A DNA stretch of 32,376 nucleotides. Source: Gammaproteobacteria bacterium (GTDB taxonomy: Bacteria; Pseudomonadota; Gammaproteobacteria; Xanthomonadales; Marinicellaceae). The notes under the pieces are model-generated. The model made no database searches. It saw only the letters and a program-made list of their open reading frames with translations, and was not told the origin of the DNA. Below are positions 1 through 9,123 of this stretch, one piece after another. The stretch covers positions 1-32,376 of the forward strand of contig JAJRQG010000153.1 of the NCBI GenBank assembly GCA_024280395.1, read 5' to 3'. The number at the start of each line of letters is the position of its first letter. Position 1 is the first letter of the stretch. The translations under genes were made by a program, and so were the position numbers.

Positions 1-3000
1 ACCATCAAATATGCTTTGTGCCAGTGCTCCTTTGTGCTTTTGCAATTTCTGAATTTTTTCTTCGACAGTACCTTTGCTAATCAATTTATACACGAAAACT
101 TTTTTATCTTGCCCAATACGGTGCGCACGATCACTGGCTTGCGATTCAGCTGCGGGATTCCACCAAGGGTCAAAGTGTATAACAGTATCTGCGGTGGTTA
201 AGTTAATTCCTGCACCACCGGCTTTAAGGCTAATCAGAAAAACGGGCACATCACCGGCTTGAAATTGTTCAATCAAAGGTCCTCGTTTGGTAGCAGGGGT
301 TTTTCCTGTTAGCATGATTGAAGGGATGCCCAATGTGTTTAAATGCTTTTCGATAATATCTAACATGCTGGTAAATGAGGAAAATAACAGTATGCGTCTG
401 CCTTCTTCAACCATGTTGGGTAACACTGTTGTTAACCAATTGAGTTTAGCAGAACCCATTGTTTCATCAATGGTATTTAATTTCAACAGAGCAGGGTGGC
501 AACAGACTTGGCGAAGCCGTAAGAGTGCATTGCCAATAATCATTTTATTTGCTGATCCTTGTGTCTTTTGCATGGCTTGTTTGATTTCATCACTCATGGT
601 TAATCGAATGGTTTCATAGACATTGGCTTGTGCTTCATCCAGTTCAATGATTTGTACAATTACAGTTTTCTCTGGAAGTTCTTTGGCCACTTCTGATTTG
701 GTTCTACGCAACATAAAAGGCGAAACCCGTTTGCTTAAATCGGCTTGTCGGTCTTGGTTTTGTTCTTTTTCTATCGGCATTTGATAAATGTGTTCAAATT
801 GTTTTTGTGAGCCCAAAAAACCAGGCATTAAGAAATTAAACAATGACCACAATTCACCCAAATGATTTTCAATAGGTGTTCCAGATAGACACAACCTTTG
901 CTTGGCATTAATTGAACTGGCGACTTTTGCCGCACGAGTTTTGGCATTCTTAATGGCTTGTGCTTCGTCTAAAATATGTATATGGAAATTAAATTCAGAC
1001 AATTTTTCGACATCTCTAATCATCACACCATAACTAATAATCACAATATCTACAGTGCTAATATTGGGATAAATTTTGTGTCTGCCCGTGCCGCTTAAAA
1101 CCAATGAACTTAAACTGGGTGTAAATTTTCTGATTTCTGCTTGCCAGTTACTCAGTAAACTAGTGGGAACCACAATCAAGCACGGTGTTTTAAGTTTTCC
1201 GGTGTTTTTTTCATGCAGAATATGGGTCAATACTTGTAGTGTTTTCCCCAAACCCATGTCATCGGCTAATATTCCTCCCAATTCATATTGACTTAAAAAT
1301 TGTAACCAAGAAAAACCAGTTTTTTGATAGTCGCGCAATTCAACGGTTAGATTTTTGGGAATAGCTACTTCAACCAAGCCCTGTGACTGAGCCAGTTCGT
1401 CGGCTTTCTGTTTCAGCCATGAATCACCTTGCCACTTTAAATTTGGTTTCTCCCCTGTGTACTTGTCATCGCTTTGAGTTAAAGATTCTTGTAATTGATT
1501 AATCCGAATTAACTGCGTGGTGGATAAGGTCAATTGTTGATCTTTATTGAGCGAAGATCCATCATACAGTTCGGTTAATGTAGAAACAATTTGATTTAAG
1601 CTATTGTTATTTAAGCCAATATTCTTTCCGTCGGACAACTTGATGCTAAAGTTTTTACTTTGGGTTTCTGACAATTTTCCTGAAGCAATGGCTTTGACTA
1701 AATAAGGCAGAATATTGACAGAGTGCCCATCAATAGTTACTCCCAACTCGAAATCAAACCAATTATTATTGAGGATGGATGGATTTCTTGTTTGGTCTGT
1801 TTTTTGGTCTTTTATTTGATTTTTTGATGCTTTATGAGACTTAACCTTGGCATACCAATCATTAACAACCAATTGATTGAACTTGAAGTTGTCATTGATG
1901 CTGATTTTCCAACCATCCAATTGTAGTCCTCGCAATAAACAAGCATTGGTACTGAAATCTTTATCGATAAAACGATCATTCAAATGAAAATCTTTTAAAA
2001 CCGTTTTCTCAAAGTGGGCATAGACCGAATCTAAGTTTTCAATCTGTCGCAAATATCCCGCCATTAGATTGAGAAGGTTGCTTTCCGGTACAATTTTCCC
2101 AGATGATAAATCAGCAAAACTAAACTCGTTGCTGCCATGAATGAAGCTGATTTTCGCCACATCGATATCAAAATAATGATTGGTTCTTGCTTGAACAGTT
2201 ACTTCATAACTGTTGATACTTAAATGTGGAATCAGTTTTTGATGAGTCACATCAATTGAAAGTGCCCTAGTATTGGTGGTTGATTTATAAGCAATGCTGT
2301 TTTCATTGATAGAAAAATAGAAATGATCAATGATGAGTTTTGCCCCTGGATTAACCACAGCTACATCCTGGTTGTACTCTAAAGCCGAACGATAAACAGC
2401 CCGCCAAAAACAACGATTAGTCAGCAGTATTTCATTCAATAATTCATGGTCTCTATCGGCTTCAAGTACAAACTGATGCTGTTTAATAATTAATCTTTGT
2501 TGTAATAAATGCAATATCCTTTGATCGGCAATAGTCACAAACTTTGGCATGGGAGATTTATCCAACAAATTAGAGTCTATCTTTGCTTTTAATGTATACC
2601 TTTGGTCGGTTGAAATATAGGCTTTGTGTAAGGCAATAGTAAATTGATTCAACTCGCCATCATAATCCAAAATATAGACCAAACGGTGACGGGCCATATT
2701 GGGATAGGGATCATGCTGTTGTTTGACCATCCAGTTTGAAAAAGTCTCTCCAATGTTGTAACTGGCTTGAAGTTGCTGAGTAAAAGGCGGCAATTGGTCT
2801 AAACGGGTTTTTGATTCAACCACCAGAGCAGCCAAATGTACACAAGGCTTAGCCAATTGACATTCGCAACTGCCAATGGGTTCATCAAGGTCTTTGCTCA
2901 GTGGCCAGTTTATGCTCGATTTATGCGAAGTGTTGTCGTCATCTCGAATAACAGAATTAATGGTTTCAATATGCTCTTTATATTGCCATTTAAGTACAGC

Positions 3001-3102
3001 GCCATTCAATAGAAGTTTAGTGGCTTTATAAACCACATCTTCTGAAAACCATTGTTGTATTTGTCCTTTTGGGCCTTTAAAAGCCATGGGTATTTTTAGC
3101 AT
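1..3102 (-). CDS. SNF2-family helicase with N-terminal SWIM zinc finger (3' end outside window)
   Basis: This is a Swi2/Snf2-type DNA-dependent ATPase, expected to remodel or translocate along DNA-protein complexes in the cytoplasm; the exact substrate is unknown. All 1034 visible codons are in one frame wherever I checked. A SWIM motif CxCx5CxH lies at residues 79-89 (C79, C81, C87, H89). The Walker A segment DDMGLGKT is at about 614-621 and the DEAQ box at about 712-715. The C-terminal helicase lobe ends with SDRAHRIGQ, the usual motif VI. The reading frame is still open at base 1, and by comparison with the family probably only a few tens of residues are missing. ATG at 3102 is chosen; ATG at 3087 is a possible alternative, and the frame stays open upstream without an ATG. 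The gene is divergent from the DUF1579 gene. The family call is firm, the cellular role is not. Confidence 0.93.
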   Translation of the reverse strand, partial: MLKIPMAFKGPKGQIQQWFSEDVVYKATKLLLNGAVLKWQYKEHIETINSVIRDDDNTSHKSSINWPLSKDLDEPIGSCECQLAKPCVHLAALVVESKTRLDQLPPFTQQLQASYNIGETFSNWMVKQQHDPYPNMARHRLVYILDYDGELNQFTIALHKAYISTDQRYTLKAKIDSNLLDKSPMPKFVTIADQRILHLLQQRLIIKQHQFVLEADRDHELLNEILLTNRCFWRAVYRSALEYNQDVAVVNPGAKLIIDHFYFSINENSIAYKSTTNTRALSIDVTHQKLIPHLSINSYEVTVQARTNHYFDIDVAKISFIHGSNEFSFADLSSGKIVPESNLLNLMAGYLRQIENLDSVYAHFEKTVLKDFHLNDRFIDKDFSTNACLLRGLQLDGWKISINDNFKFNQLVVNDWYAKVKSHKASKNQIKDQKTDQTRNPSILNNNWFDFELGVTIDGHSVNILPYLVKAIASGKLSETQSKNFSIKLSDGKNIGLNNNSLNQIVSTLTELYDGSSLNKDQQLTLSTTQLIRINQLQESLTQSDDKYTGEKPNLKWQGDSWLKQKADELAQSQGLVEVAIPKNLTVELRDYQKTGFSWLQFLSQYELGGILADDMGLGKTLQVLTHILHEKNTGKLKTPCLIVVPTSLLSNWQAEIRKFTPSLSSLVLSGTGRHKIYPNISTVDIVIISYGVMIRDVEKLSEFNFHIHILDEAQAIKNAKTRAAKVASSINAKQRLCLSGTPIENHLGELWSLFNFLMPGFLGSQKQFEHIYQMPIEKEQNQDRQADLSKRVSPFMLRRTKSEVAKELPEKTVIVQIIELDEAQANVYETIRLTMSDEIKQAMQKTQGSANKMIIGNALLRLRQVCCHPALLKLNTIDETMGSAKLNWLTTVLPNMVEEGRRILLFSSFTSMLDIIEKHLNTLGIPSIMLTGKTPATKRGPLIEQFQAGDVPVFLISLKAGGAGINLTTADTVIHFDPWWNPAAESQASDRAHRIGQDKKVFVYKLISKGTVEEKIQKLQKHKGALAQSIFDG

Positions 3103-3159
3103 TGTAGTGGCAAAATTGAATTCAACCTGAGAGTTTAACACCAAATTTAAAAGCAGTAA

Positions 3160-3196
3160 CGCAAAGTGCGTAAAGAATGCGCAAAGATTCGCAAAG
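3160..3196 (+). repeat. Phased GCAAAG array, copy A1
   Basis: Four heptamers related to CGCAAAG start at 3160, 3169, 3180 and 3190, a spacing of 9, 11 and 10 bp. The array lies in the divergent gap between the SNF2 helicase and the DUF1579 gene. The left flank AAAGCAGTAA also precedes copy A3, so the repeated unit is somewhat longer than the array. Confidence 0.8.
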
Positions 3197-3301
3197 GCAC
3201 TTTATTAACCCTGCGGTTTAATAAGTTGATGGGTTTTAGCTAATGTATAAATTTCAGGTTTATGCTACAATTTGATAAAAATTAATCAAATGAGGCCAGC
3301 A

Positions 3302-3865
3302 ATGAATAAGCAAAGTATATTAACACTGTCCATTGTTCTATTTCTTTCATTTTCAATCCAGGCACACGAGCCAGAACAACAAAACAAAGAGGCATTCAAA
3401 ATGGCACATGAAAAATTATTCAAAACACTCATCGGAAAATGGCAAGGCAATGTAAAAACTTGGTTTGAACCAGAAAAATTGGCCGATGAATCATCAGTCA
3501 CAGGTGAATTTACTGAGATACTTGGTGGTAAAGTTATTCGCCATAGTTACGTAGGCTCTATGCAAGGAAAACCCAGAACAGGTGAAGAAACTATCACCTT
3601 AAATAACGTAACCAAAGAATATGAAATCTCATGGTTCGATAGCTTTCACATGAACTACGCACTGTTGTTCTCTAAAGGCAAAGCAACCGATAAAGGATTC
3701 AGCATTTTCAGTAAATACGATGTTGGAAAAGACATTCCTCAATGGGGATGGCGTACAGAATTTGAATTAATCGACGATAACCACCTCACCATTACCGCTT
3801 ACAATGTTACACCAGAAGGCGAAGAAGCGAAAGGTGTTGAAACGGTTTATACACGTATACAATGA
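3302..3865 (+). CDS. Secreted DUF1579-family protein
   Basis: The product is a predicted periplasmic protein of 187 residues whose function is not known. The N-terminus MNKQSILTLSIVLFLSFSIQA is a signal peptide, with likely cleavage before HEPEQ. The mature part carries the DUF1579 pattern: LIGKWQG near residue 44, ILGGKVIRHSYVG in the middle, and a strand rich in aromatic residues around SWFDSF. ATG at 3302 is preferred because GAGG lies 6 bases upstream and the signal peptide starts there; an upstream in-frame TTG at 3272 is a poor start. It stands alone between a divergent helicase gene and a convergent toxin-antitoxin module. The family assignment comes from the overall pattern and is fairly sure; I make no functional claim. 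Confidence 0.8.
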   Translation: MNKQSILTLSIVLFLSFSIQAHEPEQQNKEAFKMAHEKLFKTLIGKWQGNVKTWFEPEKLADESSVTGEFTEILGGKVIRHSYVGSMQGKPRTGEETITLNNVTKEYEISWFDSFHMNYALLFSKGKATDKGFSIFSKYDVGKDIPQWGWRTEFELIDDNHLTITAYNVTPEGEEAKGVETVYTRIQ

Positions 3866-3909
3866 TTAATTGTTAATTATGAGTTATTAATGGAAGATCA
3901 AAAGCGGAA

Positions 3910-3945
3910 CGCAAAGGTCGCAAAGAAAGCGCAAAGTTTACAAAG
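3910..3945 (+). repeat. Phased GCAAAG array, copy A2
   Basis: Four heptamers (three CGCAAAG and one TACAAAG) start at 3910, 3919, 3930 and 3939, a spacing of 9, 11 and 9 bp. The array lies in the convergent gap between the DUF1579 gene and the ParE-type toxin gene, so it is not a promoter element for either. Confidence 0.8.
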
Positions 3946-4027
3946 AATATATCGGATGTAGGGCTTTAGTCTCGCCTTTGTCTTCATCTCGTTCCCACGC
4001 AGACATGGGGTATAGGGAAAAAACATA

Positions 4028-4342
4028 CTAAGATTTAAGCTGATTTTCAATATCCATCCTCTTATGCAAAATCCGTGCAATTTCAATTTTGGTATCTAGG
4101 TCTTTATTTATAGCATAAAAGATTATATGGCTACCAATGGGAAGACTCAAAGCACTTTGATATAGGTTCTCTCTAGATTTGCCAATATTGGGTTTTTGGG
4201 ATAATAAATCGAAACCATCAGAAAGTTTTTGAGCGTATTCTTTTGCTTGAACTTCACCCCAGTTTCGAATGGTGTACTTAAAAATATTGTTTAAGTCCTT
4301 TTTCGCCAGTGCAGATAATCTAAAGTTTGTAGGGAGATTCAA
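4028..4342 (-). CDS. ParE/RelE-type toxin
   Basis: This is the toxin of a type II toxin-antitoxin pair. ParE-family toxins inhibit DNA gyrase and RelE-family ones cleave mRNA; the sequence does not tell which applies here. The protein has the typical length (104 residues) and pattern: an N-terminal LSALAKKDLNNIFKYT helix, a central KPNIGKSRENL segment, then the strands SHIIFYAI and IEIARILHKRMD. The first usable start is a TTG at 4342, since no ATG occurs before the conserved helix. That start lies inside the last codons of the antitoxin gene (23-bp overlap), suggesting coupled translation and low toxin output. Confidence 0.85.
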   Translation of the reverse strand: MNLPTNFRLSALAKKDLNNIFKYTIRNWGEVQAKEYAQKLSDGFDLLSQKPNIGKSRENLYQSALSLPIGSHIIFYAINKDLDTKIEIARILHKRMDIENQLKS

Positions 4343-4583
4343 CTTCAGCTATTTTTTGAAATAAATCCATTATATTTTCATCAGTAGAATTTTTAGATTC
4401 CAGTTGTTGAAAACCCAATAAAACCTGTTCTTTTAGTATTTCAAATTTTTTGTCACGTATTAAATCTTTTTCAAATAACAGTCTCAATCCTTCACGGATG
4501 ACTTCACTAGAAGAAGTGTATAAACCACTTTGTACTTTTTTAGCAATTCGAGTTTCAAACTCAGAACCCAATGTAATATTCAT
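4320..4583 (-). CDS. ParD-type ribbon-helix-helix antitoxin
   Basis: The 87-residue protein is the antitoxin partner of the overlapping ParE-type gene. Residues 1-40 form a ribbon-helix-helix DNA-binding domain (MNITLGSEFETRIAKKV, then SSSEVIREGLRLL), and the C-terminal half is the flexible toxin-binding tail. By family analogy it should bind and neutralise the toxin and repress its own promoter. A good ribosome site, AGGTGA, lies just before the ATG. The promoter and repeated TATGCG elements directly upstream fit autoregulation. Confidence 0.87.
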   Translation of the reverse strand: MNITLGSEFETRIAKKVQSGLYTSSSEVIREGLRLLFEKDLIRDKKFEILKEQVLLGFQQLESKNSTDENIMDLFQKIAEVESPYKL

Positions 4584-4605
4584 AACTCACCTATAATATT
4601 TGTTC

Positions 4606-4628
4606 TATGCGCATAATATATGCGTATT
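4606..4628. promoter_or_regulatory. Probable ParD operator
   Basis: A perfect 10-bp palindrome TATGCGCATA (4606-4615) is followed by a related TATGCGTATT starting 13 bp later at 4619. The pair lies between the -10 box and the antitoxin start, where binding by the ribbon-helix-helix antitoxin would block transcription. Binding is inferred from position and symmetry only. Confidence 0.5.
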
Positions 4629-4655
4629 ATAAACTATTTTACAAGTGTTGGTCAA
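4626..4655 (-). promoter_or_regulatory. Promoter of the ParD/ParE module
   Basis: On the minus strand a -35 box TTGACC (4650-4655) and a perfect -10 box TATAAT (4626-4631) are separated by 18 bp. Transcription would start about 36 bp before the antitoxin ATG. Confidence 0.6.
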
Positions 4656-4706
4656 TTTTAGATAAGATTTTAATTCCACACCGCTATGAGAAATTCTTCA
4701 AACCGC

Positions 4707-4729
4707 GGGAGAACACATGGGTGTTCCCC
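4707..4729. repeat. Small inverted repeat downstream of hutH
   Basis: GAACAC (4711-4716) pairs with GTGTTC (4721-4726) around the loop ATGG, extended by GGG/CCC with one bulged A. It lies 27 bp past the hutH stop. It lacks a T-run on either strand, so it looks more like a dispersed GTAGGGG-type hairpin element than a terminator. Confidence 0.5.
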
Positions 4730-4755
4730 TACGGAGGATTTGATTTAAATTTGCA

Positions 4756-6282
4756 CTATAGGCTAGGGCACAACCCTTTCAGATGTTTATTTAATTCACC
4801 TTTCATAACCATATTACGCAAGTTGTGCAAATCATCTGTCATCAACCTGTCTTTGTCTAAAAACGGCACTTGTTCGCGCACTTGTTGGTAAACTTTATAC
4901 AAGCTGGGTGATGTTTTTAAATCCTTGTGAAAATCGATACTTTGACAGGCTGCCATGATTTCAATACCAATAATGGTTGCGGTGTTTTCTGCAATATCAC
5001 TTAATTTTCGAGCTGCATAGGTTGCCATAGAAACATGGTCTTCTTGGTTGGCAGATGTCGGAATGGTGTCACAAGATGCTGGGTGTACCAATGTTTTGTT
5101 TTCACTAGCCAAAGCCGCAGCAGTCACGTGTACAATCATAAAACCTGAATTCACGCCCGAATCTGGCACCAAAAAAGCAGGTAAACGCGACATATGAGGA
5201 TCGATTAACATAGCAATTCTACGCTCTGACATATTGGCCATATCCGCTAAACCAATTGCAATAAAATCAGCCACAAGTCCTACAGGTTCTGCATGGAAAT
5301 TACCACCAGAAAGCACATCGCCTTCGGCAGAAAATATCAAAGGGTTATCAGTTGCTGCATTGGCTTCAATCAATAAACGACTGGCGGTGTATTCGACCGA
5401 ATCTAAAATAGCACCCATCACTTGTGGTTGACAACGCAAGCAATACGGGTCTTGTACACGATCACAATCTTCATGAGAATTGACTATTTCTGAATCTCGT
5501 AATAAACCACAATAAACCTTGGCAAGTTTAATTTGTCCAATTTGACCTCGAGCTACATGAATACGTGGATCAAATGGAGAGAGTGAACCTTTAGCGGCAT
5601 CAACCGATAAAGCTCCCGATAAAACCGCTGCAGTTAAACAATTTTCAGTTAAAAACATACCCTTAAGTGCCAAAGCGGTAGAAACTTGGGTGCCATTCAA
5701 TAAGGCTAGGCCTTCTTTAGGTCCAAGCTTTATCTGTGTTAATCCAGCTTGTTCCAATGCATAAGCTGCTTCTACCACTTCGCCTTTGTACATTGCCTTA
5801 CCCATGCCAATCATCACCAATGACATGTGAGCAAGCGGCGCCAAATCACCCGATGCACCAACCGAACCTTTTTCAGGAATTATGGGATAAATTTCATGGT
5901 TAATCATTTCAATCAAAAGCTTAATGGTATTGGGATGAATCCCCGAAAAACCTTGCGATAAACTCACCGCTTTTAAAGTCATAACTAAACGAGTGGTATT
6001 TTCATCAATCGGATTGCCCACACCTGTAGCATGTGAAATCACCAAATTGCGTTGTAATTTATCTAAATCTTTTCGTGCGATTTTTTCACTGGCAAGCAAA
6101 CCAAAGCCTGTGTTAACTCCATAGACTGTTTCATCTGAATCGGCAATATCGGTCACTGTTTTACGCGAAGCCTTAATACCCACCATCATTTCATCATCAA
6201 GAGAAAACTCAATGGGGTTTTCCCAAATGTAACGTAATTGTTTAAGCGTTAAGCCTGATTTGTTTAGTTTTATTTTTTTCAT
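4756..6282 (-). CDS. hutH: Histidine ammonia-lyase
   Basis: HutH deaminates L-histidine to trans-urocanate, the first step of histidine catabolism, in the cytoplasm. The 508-residue length is normal for the family. The Ala143-Ser144-Gly145 triad within GSVGASGDLAPLAH is the segment that cyclises to the MIO electrophile. Other family segments are YGVNTGFG near residue 54, NLVISHATGVG, and SANQEDHVSM in the C-terminal half. ATG at 6282 is preceded by AGGAAAC at suitable distance. The gene is read in the same direction as hutU but is separated from it by about 675 bp containing a small membrane-protein gene, a long inverted repeat and a phased repeat array, so it may have its own promoter. No separate promoter was recognised. 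Confidence 0.97.
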   Translation of the reverse strand: MKKIKLNKSGLTLKQLRYIWENPIEFSLDDEMMVGIKASRKTVTDIADSDETVYGVNTGFGLLASEKIARKDLDKLQRNLVISHATGVGNPIDENTTRLVMTLKAVSLSQGFSGIHPNTIKLLIEMINHEIYPIIPEKGSVGASGDLAPLAHMSLVMIGMGKAMYKGEVVEAAYALEQAGLTQIKLGPKEGLALLNGTQVSTALALKGMFLTENCLTAAVLSGALSVDAAKGSLSPFDPRIHVARGQIGQIKLAKVYCGLLRDSEIVNSHEDCDRVQDPYCLRCQPQVMGAILDSVEYTASRLLIEANAATDNPLIFSAEGDVLSGGNFHAEPVGLVADFIAIGLADMANMSERRIAMLIDPHMSRLPAFLVPDSGVNSGFMIVHVTAAALASENKTLVHPASCDTIPTSANQEDHVSMATYAARKLSDIAENTATIIGIEIMAACQSIDFHKDLKTSPSLYKVYQQVREQVPFLDKDRLMTDDLHNLRNMVMKGELNKHLKGLCPSL

Positions 6283-6332
6283 TTTGTACAGTTTCCTGTT
6301 GGTTGTTCGTTTACTGAAAGCCTGCTAAGGAA

Positions 6333-6370
6333 CGCAGAGTTTCGCAGAGGTCTCACAGAGATACACAGAG
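6333..6370 (+). repeat. Phased CAGAG array, copy B1
   Basis: Four heptamers (CGCAGAG twice, CACAGAG twice) start at 6333, 6343, 6354 and 6364, a spacing of 10, 11 and 10 bp. The array lies about 50 bp upstream of the hutH start codon. Its left flank CTGCTAAG is shared with copy B2. Confidence 0.85.
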
Positions 6371-6408
6371 TTTATTTCGGTTTGAATCATTTTTATTTGT
6401 AACTCTTT

Positions 6409-6463
6409 CGGGTAGTTGGCTTTAGTCAACCTCTCAAAAGTGTTGACTGAAGCCAACTACCCG
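6409..6463. repeat. Long inverted repeat, 22-bp arms
   Basis: The arms at 6409-6430 and 6442-6463 are reverse complements over 22 positions with one T/G mismatch, around an 11-base spacer. Each arm carries GGGTAGTTGGCTT or its complement. In either RNA it would form one long hairpin. There is no T-run directly after the stem on the minus strand, and on the plus strand TTTTTT only begins about 9 bases beyond the stem, so a dispersed palindromic element is more likely than a classical terminator. Confidence 0.8.
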
Positions 6464-6533
6464 TATGAGCCTTTTTTATGACTCATTGTTGTAAGGCGCT
6501 CTTTACTAACATGATGGTTAATTTTACTGGTAT

Positions 6534-6860
6534 TTATGGTAACCAAAACAATGTTTTGATATTTGGAGCGTCAGTAATTTGCTTTTCAATAACACTATGT
6601 GGATTTATCAATAATTTTTTCCTTAATTGTCTTAACTTAATAATAGCTCTTATTGATTGAATAAAAATAAGCCCCATAAATAGAGTAATAAAACCGCTCA
6701 AAATTGTAAAACCATATTGTATATCAATAAATATATATGGAATAAAAATTAATCCCGATAATAAACAAGCAGTCCAATTCCTCCCTAAATTTCTATTGAG
6801 CAACCTGTAGACACCTAAGGGTCTATTTTGCTTCCTTTGTCTTCTTCTATTTGTTCCCAT
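6534..6860 (-). CDS. Small two-helix membrane protein, function unknown
   Basis: I do not recognise this 108-residue protein. The first 30 residues are strongly basic (MGTNRRRQRKQNRP), followed by two hydrophobic segments at about residues 33-53 and 54-74, then another basic stretch IIKLRQLRKKLL and a hydrophilic tail. The charge pattern suggests a small inner-membrane protein with both ends in the cytoplasm. AGGA lies about 8 bases before the ATG, which supports a real gene. It sits between hutU (97 bp upstream) and hutH in the same direction, but nothing in its sequence suggests a histidine transporter. Confidence 0.6.
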   Translation of the reverse strand: MGTNRRRQRKQNRPLGVYRLLNRNLGRNWTACLLSGLIFIPYIFIDIQYGFTILSGFITLFMGLIFIQSIRAIIKLRQLRKKLLINPHSVIEKQITDAPNIKTLFWLP

Positions 6861-6957
6861 CGTGTTTGTCCTAATTTATATTTACTAGGCATATAAGCCG
6901 TTTTCCTTACTATCTTCAACGCCTTGCCACTCTTGACCTATCATTAATAATTCACCA

Positions 6958-8628
6958 TTAATCATTAACCATTGGCAACACAAGTTCATTCTCCCTCGCA
7001 CATTTCTTCGCAATTTCATACCCCGCATCCGCATGCCTCATCACTCCTGTGGCAGGATCATTCCAAAGCACTCTTGCAATGCGTTCATCGGCTTCTTTGC
7101 TACCATCACAAACAATAACAATGCCTGAGTGTTGTGAATAACCCATACCTACACCACCACCGTGATGGAGTGAAACCCAAGTGGCTCCGCTGGCGACATT
7201 GAGCATAGCGTTTAATAATGGCCAATCAGATACGGCATCTGAGCCATCTTGCATGCTTTCGGTTTCTCTGTTTGGGCTGGCAACTGAGCCTGAGTCTAGG
7301 TGGTCACGGCCAATAACTACGGGTGCGGATAATTCGCCTGTTCGTACCATTTCGTTAAATGCTAAACCTAATTTATCACGTAAGCCTAAACCGACCCAAC
7401 AGATACGGGCAGGCAAGCCTTGAAATTGAATACGCTCGCGTGCCATGTCTAACCAGTTGTGTAAGTGTGGGTCATCGGCTATGATTTCTTTGACTTTGGC
7501 ATCGGTTTTGTAGATGTCTTCGGGATCACCGGATAATGCCACCCAACGGAATGGACCAACACCACTGCAAAATAATGGGCGAACATAGGCAGGCACAAAT
7601 CCAGGGAAGTCAAAGGAATTTTTTAGGCCTTCGTTATAGGCTTCTTGGCGTATGTTGTTGCCGTAATCTACAGTTGGTATGCTTTGTGAGTGAAAATCTA
7701 ACATCGCTTGTACTTGCACACGCATGGATTTTCGGGCTTCTTTTGCCACTAAATCTGGGTTTTCTTTGGCTTGTTTTCTCCATTCTTCAACACTCCAGTT
7801 TTGTGGTAAATACCCATTGATTGGATCATGTGCTGAGGTTTGGTCAGTGACTAGGCTAGGGCGAATGCCATCTTTGTACATTTGTGGGAAAATATCAGCG
7901 GCGTTGCCCAGTAAGCCAATTGATATTGCTTGATTATTTTCTAAGGCTTGGTTTAACATGGCCATGGCTTGTTCTATTGAATAGGCTTTTTTATCCACAT
8001 AACCTGTTTTAATGCGAAAATCGATGCGCGTTTCATCACATTCAACCGCTATCATGCAGTATCCAGCCATCGCCGCTGCCAAAGGTTGCGCTCCACCCAT
8101 ACCACCGAGTCCACCAGTTAATATCCACTTGCCTTTTGTGACTCCATCAAAATGTTGTCTGCCAGCCTCAACAAAGGTTTCATACGTGCCTTGGACAATG
8201 CCTTGAGAACCAATATAAATCCACGAACCAGCAGTCATTTGACCGTACATCATTAAGCCTTTTTTATCCAATTCGTTAAAATGCTCCCAATTAGCCCAAG
8301 CCGGAACCAAGTTTGAGTTGGCAATCAAGACACGTGGCGCATCTTTGTGGGTTCTAAACACCCCAACTGGTTTGCCAGATTGGACCAATAACGTTTCATG
8401 GTCTTCCAGATTTTTTAAACTTGCAATAATTTGGTCATAACATTCCCAGTTACGTGCGGCGCGTCCAATACCACCATAAACCACCAGTTCTTCAGGGTAT
8501 TCGGCTACTTCTGCATCCAAGTTATTCATCAACATGCGCATCGGTGCTTCAGTTAGCCAAGACTTGCAGCTTAATTTTGTGCCAATAGGTGCTTTAATTT
8601 TTCGGGTTTTATCAATTCTTGTGTTCAT
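6958..8628 (-). CDS. hutU: Urocanate hydratase
   Basis: HutU hydrates urocanate to 4-imidazolone-5-propionate using tightly bound NAD+ as an electrophile. The 556-residue length matches the family. The NAD-binding glycine-rich loop [13 protein letters not shown] is at about residues 171-183. Cys410, in the segment [11 protein letters not shown], aligns with the catalytic cysteine known as Cys410 in the Pseudomonas putida enzyme. [13 protein letters not shown] near the C-terminus is also a family signature. The ATG is preceded by GAGG at normal spacing and overlaps the 3' end of the upstream MarR-type gene by 17 bp, which implies co-transcription and probably translational coupling with that regulator. 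Confidence 0.97.
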   Translation of the reverse strand: MNTRIDKTRKIKAPIGTKLSCKSWLTEAPMRMLMNNLDAEVAEYPEELVVYGGIGRAARNWECYDQIIASLKNLEDHETLLVQSGKPVGVFRTHKDAPRVLIANSNLVPAWANWEHFNELDKKGLMMYGQMTAGSWIYIGSQGIVQGTYETFVEAGRQHFDGVTKGKWILTGGLGGMGGAQPLAAAMAGYCMIAVECDETRIDFRIKTGYVDKKAYSIEQAMAMLNQALENNQAISIGLLGNAADIFPQMYKDGIRPSLVTDQTSAHDPINGYLPQNWSVEEWRKQAKENPDLVAKEARKSMRVQVQAMLDFHSQSIPTVDYGNNIRQEAYNEGLKNSFDFPGFVPAYVRPLFCSGVGPFRWVALSGDPEDIYKTDAKVKEIIADDPHLHNWLDMARERIQFQGLPARICWVGLGLRDKLGLAFNEMVRTGELSAPVVIGRDHLDSGSVASPNRETESMQDGSDAVSDWPLLNAMLNVASGATWVSLHHGGGVGMGYSQHSGIVIVCDGSKEADERIARVLWNDPATGVMRHADAGYEIAKKCARENELVLPMVND

Positions 8629-9097
8629 CTTTTTCCTCGTTGAATCTCGTCAATAAGTCTTTATTTTTTAGACCATTAATGGCATTGTTTAAGACTAAAT
8701 GTAAATCTGCTCCAATTTCATCAGATAAATGTTGATACACTGTAATCAGTGAATTTTGTTCTAATAATAGGGCTTGTTGCTTTCCGTCTTTTGTCAAATG
8801 ATAAGTACTGCGTCGCTTATCATTGTGATCATCTCTTTGTTCTATCAATCCCAAAGATTGTAATTTTGGTAATTTCTGTTTAACCAATTGATGTGATTGC
8901 TTTAAATGTTTGGCTAAATCTGTCAATGATAAATCATCATATTTGTTCAAATAATGAACCACTGAACAAGACTTAACAGGCACAACAATACCCAAAGATT
9001 CGTAAATAGGTTTGATCTGCTCTCGAATCAGATTGCTCAAATCATCGGCTTGCTTGCCAATAAAAGAATGGGATAAATTGTTTTGTTGATTTTGCAT
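8612..9097 (-). CDS. MarR-family regulator, probably of the hut operon
   Basis: The 161-residue protein is a winged helix-turn-helix regulator of the MarR family, expected to bind palindromic DNA as a dimer. The helix-turn-helix spans about residues 55-83 ([21 protein letters not shown]), and the wing has the DxxxDKRR pattern (D89, D93, K94, R95, R96) before STYHLTKDG. The helices at both ends should form the dimer. It is the first gene of a transcript that continues into hutU with a 17-bp overlap, and a perfect 32-bp palindrome lies 26 bp before its start. I infer that it represses its own operon and responds to histidine or urocanate. Proteobacterial hut genes are usually controlled by HutC (GntR family), so this is a different arrangement. 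The start lacks a strong ribosome site. Confidence 0.88.
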   Translation of the reverse strand: MQNQQNNLSHSFIGKQADDLSNLIREQIKPIYESLGIVVPVKSCSVVHYLNKYDDLSLTDLAKHLKQSHQLVKQKLPKLQSLGLIEQRDDHNDKRRSTYHLTKDGKQQALLLEQNSLITVYQHLSDEIGADLHLVLNNAINGLKNKDLLTRFNEEKDEHKN

Positions 9098-9123
9098 TGT
9101 TGTTAAATGTTTTTAATCACAGA

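Noticed and set aside
3160-3196. CRISPR-like array
   Set aside because: Units are 7 bp with 2-4 bp gaps and only four per site, with no spacers of 30 bp and no cas genes in the window.
3988-4016. CTCGTTCCCACGC element resembling a dispersed palindrome
   Set aside because: Only one arm is recognisable and the reverse arm is lost, so it is at most a decayed remnant.
3898-4086. Minus-strand open frame of 62 codons overlapping array A2
   Set aside because: It is largely a translation of the repeat array and spacer, with no ribosome site and no family pattern.
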